From contig JAVBWI010000006.1 in the NCBI GenBank assembly GCA_036677445.1, positions 372,001-436,000 on the forward strand: DNA of 64,000 nt, in the 5' to 3' direction. The first letter of the stretch is position 1. Every line of letters begins with the position of its first letter. The stretch is from JAVBWI01 sp036677445. Its GTDB lineage: Bacteria; Bacillota; Clostridia; Christensenellales; CAG-138. Under the pieces are notes generated by a model. The model was not told the origin of the DNA and searched no databases. It saw only the letters and a list, made by a program, of their open reading frames with translations. A program made the translations under genes and the position numbers. Shown in pieces: positions 17,898 through 26,693 of this stretch.

Positions 17898-18899
17898 ATG
17901 CTCCCTTATGCGCCGCTTGTTTATGAATATCGCGGCGATACGCCCGACCTGATCCATTATGGGTACCTCTGCATCGTGGATGAGCACTCCAATATTCTGT
18001 TCCATATCGGCGATCCGGATGCTATGGTGTTTTACCGCTCGGCCTCAAAACCGATACAGGCATTGCCCGTCATCGCGCACGGGCTGGATGTGCGCTATGG
18101 CTTAACGCCGGAAGAAACGACGATATTTGCGGGCTCCCACGCAGGCGAGCCTTACCATATAGCTGCCTTGGAAAGCATCATGAAAAAGGCGGGCTTTTCA
18201 GAGGATATGCTCGTTATGAAGCCCGCTGTTCCCGCGCACACGGCAAGCAACGAAGCGCGTATTTGCGCCGGGCTGCCACCGCGCAAATTCTACCACAACT
18301 GCGCCGGCAAGCATGCCGCGCTGATGACGGTGCAGCGGGAGCTTGGCGGCAAGCCCGAGGACTACTGGAAAATCGGCGCTTTGGCGCAACAGGAGGTCGA
18401 GCGGGCCATCAAGATCCTAAGCGAGACGAATACCGTTCGCATCGGCGTGGATGGCTGCGGCGTACCCGTGTTTGCCGTTGGTCTGCGGCATATCGCCGCC
18501 GCATCCAAGAACCTGGCCTGTATCGATACCATACGGGACGACCGGCTGCAGCGCGCGGCGGCGGCCTTCGTCCCCCGCATCCATCAATACCCGCACATGA
18601 TGCGCGGCACAGGCTATCTTTGCACGTTATTGAACTATGACGCCGATATCGTCGCCAAGGGCGGCGCGAACGGCGTTTACGCCTTTGGCTTGAAAAAAGA
18701 ACGTCTCGGAGTCGCCTTCAAGCTCATCGACGGTACGGAAACGACCTGGCCCTTTATTGTTCTGCAGATACTGAAGGATTTGGGCTGCCTGCGCAAAGAG
18801 ATGGAAGAACGCATCGAATCGCTGCACCCCGTTTTTATCCGAAACGACAACGATGTGGAGGTCGGGCGCCGGGAAGCCGCGTTCACGGTAAAACTATAG
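17898..18899 (+). CDS. Asparaginase II-family protein (PF06089), copy 1
   Basis: A 333-residue member of the thermolabile asparaginase / L-asparaginase II family, expected to hydrolyse L-asparagine to aspartate and ammonia. Motifs are VYEYRGDTPDLIHYG, FYRSASKPIQALPV, FAGSHAGEPYH, FYHNCAGKHAALMTVQ and GVDGCGVPVFAV, spread through the protein as in the family. Two earlier in-frame ATGs exist, but GGAGGA lies 7 nt before ATG 17898. It converges with a paralogue across a hairpin. True substrate specificity in this family is often untested. Confidence 0.85.
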   Translation: MLPYAPLVYEYRGDTPDLIHYGYLCIVDEHSNILFHIGDPDAMVFYRSASKPIQALPVIAHGLDVRYGLTPEETTIFAGSHAGEPYHIAALESIMKKAGFSEDMLVMKPAVPAHTASNEARICAGLPPRKFYHNCAGKHAALMTVQRELGGKPEDYWKIGALAQQEVERAIKILSETNTVRIGVDGCGVPVFAVGLRHIAAASKNLACIDTIRDDRLQRAAAAFVPRIHQYPHMMRGTGYLCTLLNYDADIVAKGGANGVYAFGLKKERLGVAFKLIDGTETTWPFIVLQILKDLGCLRKEMEERIESLHPVFIRNDNDVEVGRREAAFTVKL

Positions 18900-18937
18900 C
18901 AAGGTTATATCCGAAGTAAAGCATGAAGCAAACAATA

Positions 18938-18963
18938 GGGGGCGACGGTTTGACGTCACCCCC
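18938..18963. terminator. Hairpin between convergent asparaginase-like genes
   Basis: Stem GGGGG-C-GACG pairing with CGTC-A-CCCCC (18938-18947 with 18954-18963) and a 6-nt loop. It sits between the two convergent stop codons (18899 and 18975) and could serve both strands. No strong U-run on either side. Confidence 0.6.
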
Positions 18964-18974
18964 GCAGTACTGTT

Positions 18975-19994
18975 TCAAAAACGGAACACCGCGCGGCGTT
19001 CCCCTACGACTTCGCGGTTGTCGTTCACTATGACCTCCGGATACTGTACCTGCGCCGCATGGATGGTCGGCGTATCATACCCGAACTGTTTGCAGATGTG
19101 GATGGCGCATTGGGCATACTCATCGTGGCTGCCGTCCATCACCTTTGCCACAACGCCCAGCCCGCGCGAGCGTATCGCCATGGCATAGACGCCCATCGCG
19201 CCGCTTTTGCCGATCATATCCGAGTCGGCAGTGAGTATGGAGCAAATGATATCCTTGCCCGCAACCATTGTCGGGTTTGCATGCAGAAGGGAGATGTTGC
19301 GTTCCGCTGCCGCACGCAGGGAAGCCTCCGCGATCAATGCCGGTTGGATCAGCCGCAAATATGAGGTTGCAATGGCATGGAAAGGCACGGCGTATACCGG
19401 CACGCCGCATCCGTCCACGCCGACGTGAATCAAATGGACAGGTATGTTGGTCATCTTTGAAATCGTATCCAGTATTACCTGCTGCGCGGCGCTTTGGCGC
19501 ACCCAGTACCCTTCCACCGGCTCGCCCAGCTCGCGTGCAAGCAGCATCATGCCCAGATGCTTACCGGAACAGTTGTGGTAGAGCTTTCGCGGCGGCATAC
19601 CCTGCCGCAAAAGCTCATCGCGGCGCGACGGGCGGCTGGGGTATGTGGGAAGCATGATCATATCCTTTTCCCTTAGCCCGGTTTTTTGGAGTATCGATTC
19701 CTGCACCTGTACATGTTCCGCGTCGCCCCAGTGGGAGCCGGAAAATATAGCTGCCTCCTTTGCCGTCAGGCCGTACTTTTCATCCAGCCGTCTTTCTATG
19801 ACTGGCAGCGCCTGTATCGCCTTTGAGGCCGAGCGATAATAACACAGCCAATCCTTATCCCCTGCGCTTGCGGCAATGCTGTTTTTATCAACCACACAGA
19901 TCATGCCATAGTGGATGCATTCCAATATGCCGTTGCGGTATTCTTCAAACAGAGGTACCGTCCCGGGGCGAGTCATGCCGCCTTGTTCACCCAT
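18975..19994 (-). CDS. Asparaginase II-family protein (PF06089), copy 2
   Basis: A 339-residue paralogue of the gene at 17898, with the same landmarks: EEYRNGILECIHYGM, CYYRSASKAIQALPV, FSGSHWGDAEH, LYHNCSGKHLGMM and GVDGCGVPVYAV. Start ATG 19994 follows AAAGGGGA and begins only 3 nt after the AOR stop codon, so it is the last gene of a LacI-AOR-asparaginase operon. Similarity to copy 1 is clear but not high, suggesting an old duplication or separate acquisition and possibly different substrates. Confidence 0.85.
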   Translation of the reverse strand: MGEQGGMTRPGTVPLFEEYRNGILECIHYGMICVVDKNSIAASAGDKDWLCYYRSASKAIQALPVIERRLDEKYGLTAKEAAIFSGSHWGDAEHVQVQESILQKTGLREKDMIMLPTYPSRPSRRDELLRQGMPPRKLYHNCSGKHLGMMLLARELGEPVEGYWVRQSAAQQVILDTISKMTNIPVHLIHVGVDGCGVPVYAVPFHAIATSYLRLIQPALIAEASLRAAAERNISLLHANPTMVAGKDIICSILTADSDMIGKSGAMGVYAMAIRSRGLGVVAKVMDGSHDEYAQCAIHICKQFGYDTPTIHAAQVQYPEVIVNDNREVVGERRAVFRF

Positions 19995-19997
19995 TTG

Positions 19998-21908
19998 TCA
20001 TTCCCCTTTCACACGTGCGGATGGCGAAAATTCGACGAGATCAAGGTCATACAGCGTACTTTCACGCGGTATGCCCGCCGCATCCCAGCCGCACATGCCG
20101 TAAAACAATGTCCGGCAGGCGATAAACCGCACGCGGTCCAGGCGCGCGCCGCGCAGCCGGCCGAATTTCACGGGTTCGTCAAAAAACCGGTCGGGCAGCA
20201 TATCGTCTTCCGCCGCAAGCCCTTCGCGCAGGTTATACAGGCGCAGCATGGTATTGCGCCGCTGCCCGTAGCGCATGAATTCGTAGGAACTTGTCCGATA
20301 ACCCGTGACGGCTTGGATGAGCGATGCGATTTTCTCAAGTCCCAATACGCGCGTGGGAGCGCTTGCGAATATGCATAGATTCAGCGCGTCACATGCGCTC
20401 CAAAGCGTGTACAGCGCATTAAAATTTTTGATTTTGCGCAGGCTGAGTTCTTCCATGGGGATGCGCTCATAGATGCCTATGGCGTTGGAAAGCTCCATCG
20501 TATGCTTCCAGCCGGATATGACGTCGAAATCCCAGTCGTGCTCACAGACCTCATATCGGGGGCCGACGGGCGCCACCACATACCCCATTGCAAGGTTGGT
20601 CTGCGTGCGCGGCTCAAAGCTGACCATTTCCACGCCCTTGACATGCATGGCATATCGCATCGCCTTCGGGCCGATTTGCTGTGCGGCACGCTTGACGCCT
20701 TCGCCAAGCAGCATGCCGATCCCTTCGCGGCGGCATATTTTTTCAATCAGCGGCAAAATACTATTGTCCCTGCCGAAGCGCACGTCCAGGCCGTCGCATT
20801 GCTCTGCCCTAAAGAGACCGTTCTCACAGCATTCCATCCAAAAGCTGATGCAAAACCCAAGCGATACCGGGTCAACGCCATAGAGGTTGCATAGCCGGTT
20901 GCCCTCCAGCACGATGGGCAGGCTTTTGTTGCCCACGTTGGGCCCCAAAGCGCCCGTTATCTCCTGATGGATGCAGCAGGCATCCTTATCCGCTTCATCC
21001 GTCCCGATGTATTTCATACAATCGTTCGGGCAGCCGGGGCAGGCGTTTTCACCGCGGTAATACGGCAGGTAATTTTCACGCTTAAAACCGGAATTGCCAA
21101 GCCGCAGATCGTCCTGATAATTGTTTGTGCCGATGTAAGCCGTGTCATAATCCGAAAGATCCGCGGAAGCTGCAAACCCGGGCGCTGCTTTCTGCCACAT
21201 GCTCAGCGTATTTGCTTTCATGTTCTCCATGAAATAGGCGCGTATTTGTTCAAGCTGCTCTTCATGGGCGACGGGCGGCGGCGTACCGCCGATGACCACA
21301 ACCGCCTTTAACCGCTTGGCGCCCATCACCGCCCCCGTCCCAAAACGCGCCGCATGGTTTGCGCCTCCCGCGACGATGCTTGCATAGCGTACCAACTTTT
21401 CACCCGCTATGCCGATAGCTGCGGTAGCGGACAGTGGTATGCCGTATGCCGCTTGATAATGCCTCGCCGTTTCGAGGGTGCTTTTGCCCCAGAGCGCCTG
21501 CGCATCCTCGATGCGCGCAGACCCGTTTTCAATAATCAGGCTGACAGGCCGCTCGGCCTGCCCCGTGATAGTGATCGCGTCGAATCCGCTTGCCTTGAGC
21601 GACACGGCAAACGCGCCCTCACCCCTCGCTTCGGCAATGCCCCCCGAAAGCGGGGATTTCGTTACAACGCAAAAGCGCGCCAGACCCGGCGCATCCTGGC
21701 CTGCGATAATGCCGGAAACAAACGCCAGCATCATTTCAGGATCAAAGGCGTCCATCCCTTTTCTTGTGTTCCGCATCAAAAGAGCGGCGCCCATCAGGCC
21801 GCCGCCCGCATATATACGGTACCAGCGGTCATCCGGCGTCTCCACAAAGGCGGCGGCATGGGTTAAATCCACATGCAAAAGCTTTCCATTGTATCCGTAC
21901 GGCGGCAT
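19998..21908 (-). CDS. Aldehyde:ferredoxin oxidoreductase (AOR family)
   Basis: A 636-residue tungstopterin/[4Fe-4S] enzyme that oxidises aldehydes to acids with ferredoxin. It starts MPPYGYNGKLLHVDLT and has the N-terminal cofactor domain (YAGGGLMGAALL, GTGAVMGAKRLKA). The cluster cysteines are in CPGCPNDCMKY, plus the later DALNLCIF. GGAGGG lies 5 nt before ATG 21908. It follows the LacI gene after 91 nt and precedes asparaginase copy 2. The family includes enzymes with unknown aldehyde substrates, and nothing here fixes it; a role in amino-acid-derived aldehyde oxidation is an inference from the neighbours. Confidence 0.88.
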   Translation of the reverse strand: MPPYGYNGKLLHVDLTHAAAFVETPDDRWYRIYAGGGLMGAALLMRNTRKGMDAFDPEMMLAFVSGIIAGQDAPGLARFCVVTKSPLSGGIAEARGEGAFAVSLKASGFDAITITGQAERPVSLIIENGSARIEDAQALWGKSTLETARHYQAAYGIPLSATAAIGIAGEKLVRYASIVAGGANHAARFGTGAVMGAKRLKAVVVIGGTPPPVAHEEQLEQIRAYFMENMKANTLSMWQKAAPGFAASADLSDYDTAYIGTNNYQDDLRLGNSGFKRENYLPYYRGENACPGCPNDCMKYIGTDEADKDACCIHQEITGALGPNVGNKSLPIVLEGNRLCNLYGVDPVSLGFCISFWMECCENGLFRAEQCDGLDVRFGRDNSILPLIEKICRREGIGMLLGEGVKRAAQQIGPKAMRYAMHVKGVEMVSFEPRTQTNLAMGYVVAPVGPRYEVCEHDWDFDVISGWKHTMELSNAIGIYERIPMEELSLRKIKNFNALYTLWSACDALNLCIFASAPTRVLGLEKIASLIQAVTGYRTSSYEFMRYGQRRNTMLRLYNLREGLAAEDDMLPDRFFDEPVKFGRLRGARLDRVRFIACRTLFYGMCGWDAAGIPRESTLYDLDLVEFSPSARVKGE

Positions 21909-21999
21909 ATGCTCCCTCCAAAAGAAAGGTGTGATTTTCGACTTGAGCAAAAAGGAAAACAAAAAGAGTATACGGAAAAAGCGCTGTTGCCCCTTAGCA

Positions 22000-23013
22000 T
22001 CAAAGCGCCTTGACGGAAGCCCGCTCAATCAATTCAATGGGCAGTATCAGCCGCTTATATGTGGCGTCCCCCTCGCCGCGGATTCGCTGCAGCAGAATCT
22101 GCGCGGCAATAGAACCCATCATTTCGGCCGGGCGGTCGATAACAGTGATATGCGGCTCCAGCATTTCCGCAAGCGGCGGGTTATCAAAGCCGACAAGGGA
22201 AATATCCTCGGGAATATGTACATTGTGCTTGTACAATGCGCGCAGTACGCCTTCCAATATCATGGCGTTGGCAGCATAGATGGCGGTGGGCATCGGGCGC
22301 ATATTCAATATTTCCTCTGCGGCAGCGTACCCGTGCGCGCTGCCCCAATCGCCCACGAAGCAAAGCTGCTCGCGCAATGGGATGCCGTGGTCGCTCAATG
22401 CCTGGCGGTAGCCAAGCATACGCTCCCTGCCTACGTTGAGTGTTACCGGGCCTGTGATGATGGCGATATCCCGGTGCCCTTTTTGCGCCAAATGATCCGT
22501 CAGCGCATGCGCACCCATGAAATTGTCGATGGAAATCGCGTCGCGGCTGCAGTTTTCCAGGTAACGGTCCACCATTACGAGCGGTTTCGGGCATACGCGG
22601 TAGGGTTCCGCGTTTTCAATGGAAGGGATGGCGATGACGCCATCGATCATGCGCATAATAGCGCCGGTTAAGAATTCCTCTTCGCCGCGCGGCTTGTTTT
22701 GCGCGGAAAACACCAGCGTGGAATACCCTTGTGCGCTTAACGCCTGTTCTGCGCCCATGACGACCTGTGCGTAAAACCCGGTAGAGAGGTCCGGTATCAG
22801 CACAACGACGGCGTTGGTCTGCTTGGTTTTCATGGAAACGGCGATCCGGTTTGGCATATACCCTGTTTTTTGGATCACGCGCTGCACGTTTTTTCTGGTT
22901 TGCTGGCTGACGCGGCCCTTATTGTTGAGCACGCGGGAGACAGTCGTTACGGATACCTTTGCCTGCATGGCGATATCCTGTATCGTGAGGTCTTTCAAAA
23001 CTGCACCTGCCAT
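22000..23013 (-). CDS. LacI-family transcriptional regulator
   Basis: A 337-residue repressor with an N-terminal helix-turn-helix (TIQDIAMQAKVSVTTVSRVL followed by the NNKGRVSQQTRKNV hinge region) and a periplasmic-binding-protein-like effector domain (VVVLIPDLSTGFYAQVVMGAE, DISLVGFDNPPLAEML). Start ATG 23013 gives the usual short N-terminus; no strong ribosome-binding site is visible. It is the first gene of an operon with AOR and an asparaginase. It is preceded by a strong promoter with a CG-centred palindrome typical of LacI operators, so autoregulation is likely. Confidence 0.9.
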   Translation of the reverse strand: MAGAVLKDLTIQDIAMQAKVSVTTVSRVLNNKGRVSQQTRKNVQRVIQKTGYMPNRIAVSMKTKQTNAVVVLIPDLSTGFYAQVVMGAEQALSAQGYSTLVFSAQNKPRGEEEFLTGAIMRMIDGVIAIPSIENAEPYRVCPKPLVMVDRYLENCSRDAISIDNFMGAHALTDHLAQKGHRDIAIITGPVTLNVGRERMLGYRQALSDHGIPLREQLCFVGDWGSAHGYAAAEEILNMRPMPTAIYAANAMILEGVLRALYKHNVHIPEDISLVGFDNPPLAEMLEPHITVIDRPAEMMGSIAAQILLQRIRGEGDATYKRLILPIELIERASVKAL

Positions 23014-23042
23014 TTCTGTACGATGGTGATAGGCCGCAAATA

Positions 23043-23060
23043 TGCGGTAACGATTTCGCA
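23043..23060. promoter_or_regulatory. Probable LacI-family operator (autoregulation)
   Basis: TGCGGTAACGATTTCGCA is an 18-bp imperfect palindrome centred on CG (23051-23052), with matching arms TGCG/CGCA and an inner A-CG-T core, the general form of LacI-family sites. It lies at the predicted start site of the LacI promoter just downstream of the -10. Confidence 0.6.
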
Positions 23061-23065
23061 GTTGT

Positions 23066-23095
23066 ATTATAAGCACTATGGCTGTCGTTTGTCAA
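23066..23095 (-). promoter_or_regulatory. Promoter of the LacI-AOR-asparaginase operon
   Basis: Minus-strand consensus TTGACA (23090-23095) and TATAAT (23066-23071) separated by 18 bp, about 53 nt upstream of the chosen LacI start. Confidence 0.85.
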
Positions 23096-23337
23096 TACTG
23101 CGGCATAGTTGTATCCTTCTAGAGAAGCCGCAGGTGAATCTATTGCACCTTTGCTCCCAGCGTTGCCATGAAGGATATATGCACCGATATGCACGATCGA
23201 AGTCCAAGCTCTTGGAATATAGCCTGTTTCCGTGCATTTTGCAGGAATCATGTTTGCATTATTCAATTATAATCGCAATTTTATGCAGATTGCGGCATCC
23301 TTTTGAATCAGGACGCAGATGGAGATCAAAATAAATA

Positions 23338-23352
23338 TTAACACGATGTTAA
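23338..23352. promoter_or_regulatory. Palindromic operator, TTAACA-N3-TGTTAA type (second copy)
   Basis: TTAACA, CGA, TGTTAA: the same core as the perfect palindrome at 17771-17795. It lies 8 bp upstream of the -35 of the amino acid ABC promoter, centred about 50 bp before the predicted start. Confidence 0.7.
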
Positions 23353-23360
23353 AAATATTA

Positions 23361-23389
23361 TTGACATCAGTGAATGATGAATATATCAT
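23361..23389 (+). promoter_or_regulatory. Promoter of the polar amino acid ABC operon
   Basis: Consensus TTGACA (23361-23366) and TATCAT (23384-23389) with a 17-bp spacer. It is followed by a leader of about 110 nt before the substrate-binding protein gene. Confidence 0.85.
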
Positions 23390-23508
23390 GAAAATGAAAT
23401 AACACATAAGCACACAACATCGCAGATCAGTCATGAAGGCAACATCCAGCAAACAGAACATGCAGCTAAACCCCCAAAATCCATAGGTCTAAAAAGGAGG
23501 AAAACAAG

Positions 23509-24354
23509 ATGAAGAGAATACTGGCATTGCTTTTGGCGTTGGTCATGGTGCTCGCACTGGGCCTCGTTGCCGGCGGTTGCGGCAGTTCGACAGGCGCGGC
23601 TGCCGGTACGGAAACAACCGGCAGCGGCAGCCCCACGATGGAACACATACTGGAAAGCGGCAAAATCCGTATAGGCCTTTCTCTGAACGGGCCGCCGATC
23701 GGTTTCCGCGACGATAAGGGGCAACCGCAAGGCTACGATGTGGACTGGGCAAACAAGATGGCGGAAATCTTAGGTGTGGAGCTTGAAGTCGTGGATGTGG
23801 ATGGCGAAACACGCATTCCCGCATTGACATCCGGCCGCGTAGATGTTATATTTGCCAACATCACCGGTAACCTCGAACGCGCGAAAACAATTGACTTCTC
23901 TATTCCGTATCTCAAATGCGGCATCAAAATGATCACCCCCGCTAATTCGCCCTATAAAACAGTGGAAGACCTGAACAAGCCCGATGTTAAGGTCGTCGTA
24001 GGCCGTGGCACCACAGGGGAAGAGCTTGTTTTGAAATACGCGCCGCAAGCGGAAATTATATTCGTACCCAACTTCACGGATCAAATTCTCCAGCTCGAAC
24101 AGGGCAAGGCTGACGCCGCCTTTGAGGACAACACCATCGTCGATTATGCAGCCAAGAACAGCGGCGGCAAGCTTGTTGCACAGGAAAAACGCTATACCTC
24201 CGATCCTATCTGCGTCGGCATGCCCAAGGGCGACCTCGAATTCGTACGCTGGGTCGACATGTTTGTTTCCTGGCAGATCACACAGGGCTTCCAGGCTGAG
24301 ACTTATGAGAAATGGTGGGGCGTCGCACCCGGCGAGATGACGGCTATCTGGTAA
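23509..24354 (+). CDS. Polar amino acid ABC transporter, substrate-binding lipoprotein
   Basis: A 281-residue extracellular solute-binding protein of family 3 (PF00497). The signal peptide MKRILALLLALVMVLALGLV ends in a lipobox (AGGC), so it should be lipid-anchored outside the membrane. A Ser/Gly/Thr linker is followed by the SBP_bac_3 core: LESGKIRIGLSLNGPPIGF, GYDVDWANKMAEILGVELE and DVIFANITGNLERAKTIDFS. AAAAGGAGG precedes the ATG. It is followed by a hairpin and two permease genes, then the ATPase. The ligand is probably a polar amino acid but cannot be specified. Confidence 0.93.
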   Translation: MKRILALLLALVMVLALGLVAGGCGSSTGAAAGTETTGSGSPTMEHILESGKIRIGLSLNGPPIGFRDDKGQPQGYDVDWANKMAEILGVELEVVDVDGETRIPALTSGRVDVIFANITGNLERAKTIDFSIPYLKCGIKMITPANSPYKTVEDLNKPDVKVVVGRGTTGEELVLKYAPQAEIIFVPNFTDQILQLEQGKADAAFEDNTIVDYAAKNSGGKLVAQEKRYTSDPICVGMPKGDLEFVRWVDMFVSWQITQGFQAETYEKWWGVAPGEMTAIW

Positions 24355-24392
24355 ACATAAAGGGAAAGGGCATTTTAAGCGAAATCCCCCTT

Positions 24393-24418
24393 GGTCGGCG
24401 GTAACCATTCCGCCGACC
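24393..24418 (+). terminator. Intra-operon hairpin after the substrate-binding protein gene
   Basis: A 9-bp GC-rich stem (GGTCGGCGG, 24393-24401 with 24410-24418) and an 8-nt loop, followed by TCCCCCTTTATTT. It lies in the 171-nt gap between the binding protein and the first permease and probably causes partial termination or protects upstream mRNA, giving excess binding protein. Confidence 0.65.
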
Positions 24419-24525
24419 TCCCCCTTTATTTGCGGGCTATTATTAACCAAGCGCCGTCACGCCGGAAGGGCATATATATTCTTGGCACTGAAGGAACCCA
24501 TTCTACGGGAAGTCGAGAGAAAAAA

Positions 24526-25185
24526 ATGTATAAACTGAATTTCAGGTTTCTTGAACAATACGGCGGAATGATGCTCCAAGGTGCGGTCCAGACGGTCATT
24601 ATTGTGATCGGATCCCTTATTCTGGGCTTTGCGCTGGGTATGCTGATGGCGGTTTTGCGTCGCTCCAGGCATAAAGTCCTGCGCGGCATCAGTATAGCCT
24701 GGGTGGATTTTCTTCGCAACACGCCGTTTCTGGTGCAGCTGTTCTTTCTTTTTTATGGTTTGCCCGTATTGGGCGTCAATACGAACCCGATCATCACGGC
24801 GATCATCGCCTTAGGCATCAATTCCAGCGCGCCAAACTGCGAAGTGATACGCTCCGGCCTGATGGCCGTAAAAACCGGCTATTACGAGTGTGCGGCGGCG
24901 CTCGGGTTTACGCCGTTTCAGACAATGCGCTATATCGTCATGCCAATTTCCCTGCGCGTCGCGTTTAAACCGCTCACCAGCAACTTTGTCAATCTCGTGC
25001 TTACGTCCTCCGTTGCCTTTGCCGTAACCGTTATGGAAATCATGGGCTCCGCAAAGACCGTGGCCGCCCGTACTTCACGTCCGTTTGAGGTGTATTTGCT
25101 CATACTTGTAAGCTATTGCGTCATCACGTTCTTCATCTCCTTTGTAGCGAAATATATCGATAAAAAGATTTCGATCACATTATAA
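24526..25185 (+). CDS. Polar amino acid ABC transporter, permease 1
   Basis: A 219-residue HisMQ-type inner-membrane permease with about five hydrophobic segments. The coupling-loop signature reads EVIRSGLMAVKTGYYECAAALGFTPFQTMRYIVMP, in which AALGFTPFQTM is the EAA-like motif. LRNTPFLVQLFFLFYGLP is typical of the family. The ATG at 24526 follows a purine-rich stretch without a strong ribosome-binding site; upstream in-frame starts would run through the hairpin. It works as a heterodimer with the next gene product. Confidence 0.9.
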   Translation: MYKLNFRFLEQYGGMMLQGAVQTVIIVIGSLILGFALGMLMAVLRRSRHKVLRGISIAWVDFLRNTPFLVQLFFLFYGLPVLGVNTNPIITAIIALGINSSAPNCEVIRSGLMAVKTGYYECAAALGFTPFQTMRYIVMPISLRVAFKPLTSNFVNLVLTSSVAFAVTVMEIMGSAKTVAARTSRPFEVYLLILVSYCVITFFISFVAKYIDKKISITL

Positions 25186-25199
25186 GGAGGTGCTGAAGT

Positions 25200-25862
25200 A
25201 TGTTTGAAAAATATATGCAGCTGACCTGGTATGACGGCATTCAGCTTCTCAAAGGTGTGGGCGTCACGCTCTCGGTGACGCTGGTCTCCATTGCTATTGG
25301 AACAGTCATCGGCACCATACTCGGGTTGATTCGCTGCTCGAAAAATAAAGCGGTATCCTCATTGCCGCTTATTATAATGGAACCTTTGCGCAATTCCCCG
25401 CTCGTCACGCAATTGTTTCTGATTTATTACGGCTTACCCATCATCAGCGGTATTGTGCTGGACGCCTACCCTGCGGCCATCATTGCATTGTCGCTGAACA
25501 CGGGCGCTTTCTTTGCGGTATTGGTGCATAATTCCGTCAGCGCCATCCCTAAAATGCAGTGGGAGGCCGGCCTTGCGCTGGGTCATGACCGCAAATCGGT
25601 GTTTTTGCACATCATAACGCGCCAGGCGCTGCGCCTGCTCATTCCACAGGCGATTACTCTGTATATCAGCCAATTGCAGTGCTCCTCGCTGGTGGCATTG
25701 ATCAGCCTGATGGACCTTGCCAAAACAGGCGAGATCATCACATTGCGTACCATGATGCCTTTTACAGTATGGGGAATCGTGTTTGTGGTATACTACGTCA
25801 TTTCCCTGCCGCTATCCAGGCTGTCGCAGTATCTGGAAAAGCGGGTCGGTTTCTCATATTGA
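25200..25862 (+). CDS. Polar amino acid ABC transporter, permease 2
   Basis: A 220-residue second HisMQ-type permease (LRNSPLVTQLFLIYYGLP; coupling loop AIPKMQWEAGLALGHDRKSV). AAGGAGG lies upstream of ATG 25200, 14 nt after permease 1. Two different permeases with one binding protein and one ATPase match the usual polar amino acid importer. Confidence 0.92.
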   Translation: MFEKYMQLTWYDGIQLLKGVGVTLSVTLVSIAIGTVIGTILGLIRCSKNKAVSSLPLIIMEPLRNSPLVTQLFLIYYGLPIISGIVLDAYPAAIIALSLNTGAFFAVLVHNSVSAIPKMQWEAGLALGHDRKSVFLHIITRQALRLLIPQAITLYISQLQCSSLVALISLMDLAKTGEIITLRTMMPFTVWGIVFVVYYVISLPLSRLSQYLEKRVGFSY

Positions 25863-25882
25863 GCAATACGGAGGTAAAAGCA

Positions 25883-26617
25883 ATGGCGATGATAGAAGTT
25901 AAGAATATTACAAAATCTTTCGGCGCACTGACGGTATTGAAGGATTTCAGCGTGAACTTTGACCAGGAGGGCGTTACGGTGCTTCTGGGACCGAGCGGAA
26001 CCGGCAAAAGCACGCTTTTACGTTGCATTAACGGCCTGGAAAGCATTGACCAGGGCGATATTCTTGTGAACGGCATATCCGTCAAGGAAAAAAAGAATCT
26101 CAAGGCGATACGGCTTGCCTGCGGCATGGTATTTCAGCAGACGGTGCTGTTTCCTCATCTGGATGTGATGGGCAATATGATATTAAGCCCCATCAAGCTT
26201 CTCGGCATGCATAAACACGAGGCCGAAGAAAAAGCCCGGTATTATCTGAATAAAGTGGGGCTCTCGTCAAAGGAAAAATCCAAGCACAACGAGCTTTCCG
26301 GCGGCGAACAGCAACGCGTCGCCATCGCGCGCGCACTGATGATGAACCCCAAGGCGCTGTTATTGGATGAAATCACGTCTGCTCTCGACCCGGAAATGAG
26401 CAGCGAGGTCTTGCGCATACTGGAAAATCTTGCGGCGGACGGCGTATGTATGCTGGTTGTAACGCATGAGATGTCTTTTGCCCGCCATGTAGCCAGCCGC
26501 GTACTGTTTTTGGATAAAGGCTCGCTCGTCTGCGACGAGACAAAGGACCGTTTCTTCTCGGAAGTGCGGCAGGAAAACGAGCGTATCTCGAAATTCCTGC
26601 AGTTCATCGGCGAATAA
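25883..26617 (+). CDS. Polar amino acid ABC transporter, ATP-binding protein
   Basis: A 244-residue ABC ATPase with Walker A GPSGTGKST, Q-loop VFQQTVLFPHLDV, signature LSGGEQQRVAIARAL, Walker B ALLLDEITSALDPE and switch histidine VTHEMSFA. CGGAGG lies just upstream of ATG 25883. Last gene of the importer operon; energises the two permeases at the cytoplasmic face. Confidence 0.95.
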   Translation: MAMIEVKNITKSFGALTVLKDFSVNFDQEGVTVLLGPSGTGKSTLLRCINGLESIDQGDILVNGISVKEKKNLKAIRLACGMVFQQTVLFPHLDVMGNMILSPIKLLGMHKHEAEEKARYYLNKVGLSSKEKSKHNELSGGEQQRVAIARALMMNPKALLLDEITSALDPEMSSEVLRILENLAADGVCMLVVTHEMSFARHVASRVLFLDKGSLVCDETKDRFFSEVRQENERISKFLQFIGE

Positions 26618-26658
26618 ATACCATCGTACATTATCTTAATATGCGCAAACAAAATCCA

Positions 26659-26679
26659 AACGGCCGGCATACGGCCGTT
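26659..26679. terminator. Bidirectional-looking terminator between ABC operon and class III aminotransferase
   Basis: An 8-bp stem AACGGCCG (26659-26666 with 26672-26679), loop GCATA, followed on + by ATCTTTTC. It separates the convergent genes ending at 26617 (+) and 26694 (-). Confidence 0.75.
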
Positions 26680-26693
26680 ATCTTTTCGGGTAT

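Larger units (their letters stand above)
23014..23508. other. Divergent regulatory region between LacI and amino acid ABC operons
   Basis: 495 nt without a supportable gene. It contains, in order, a LacI-type palindrome, the minus-strand LacI promoter, a region with no clear feature (about 23100-23330), a TTAACA-N3-TGTTAA palindrome and the plus-strand ABC operon promoter with a leader of about 110 nt. An open + frame at 22870-23334 overlaps the LacI gene and has no family resemblance. Confidence 0.6.

Noticed and set aside
22870..23334. A 154-residue + frame reaching into the LacI/ABC intergenic region
   Set aside because: It overlaps the LacI gene start, has no ribosome-binding site or recognisable domain, and crosses the strong LacI promoter and operator.
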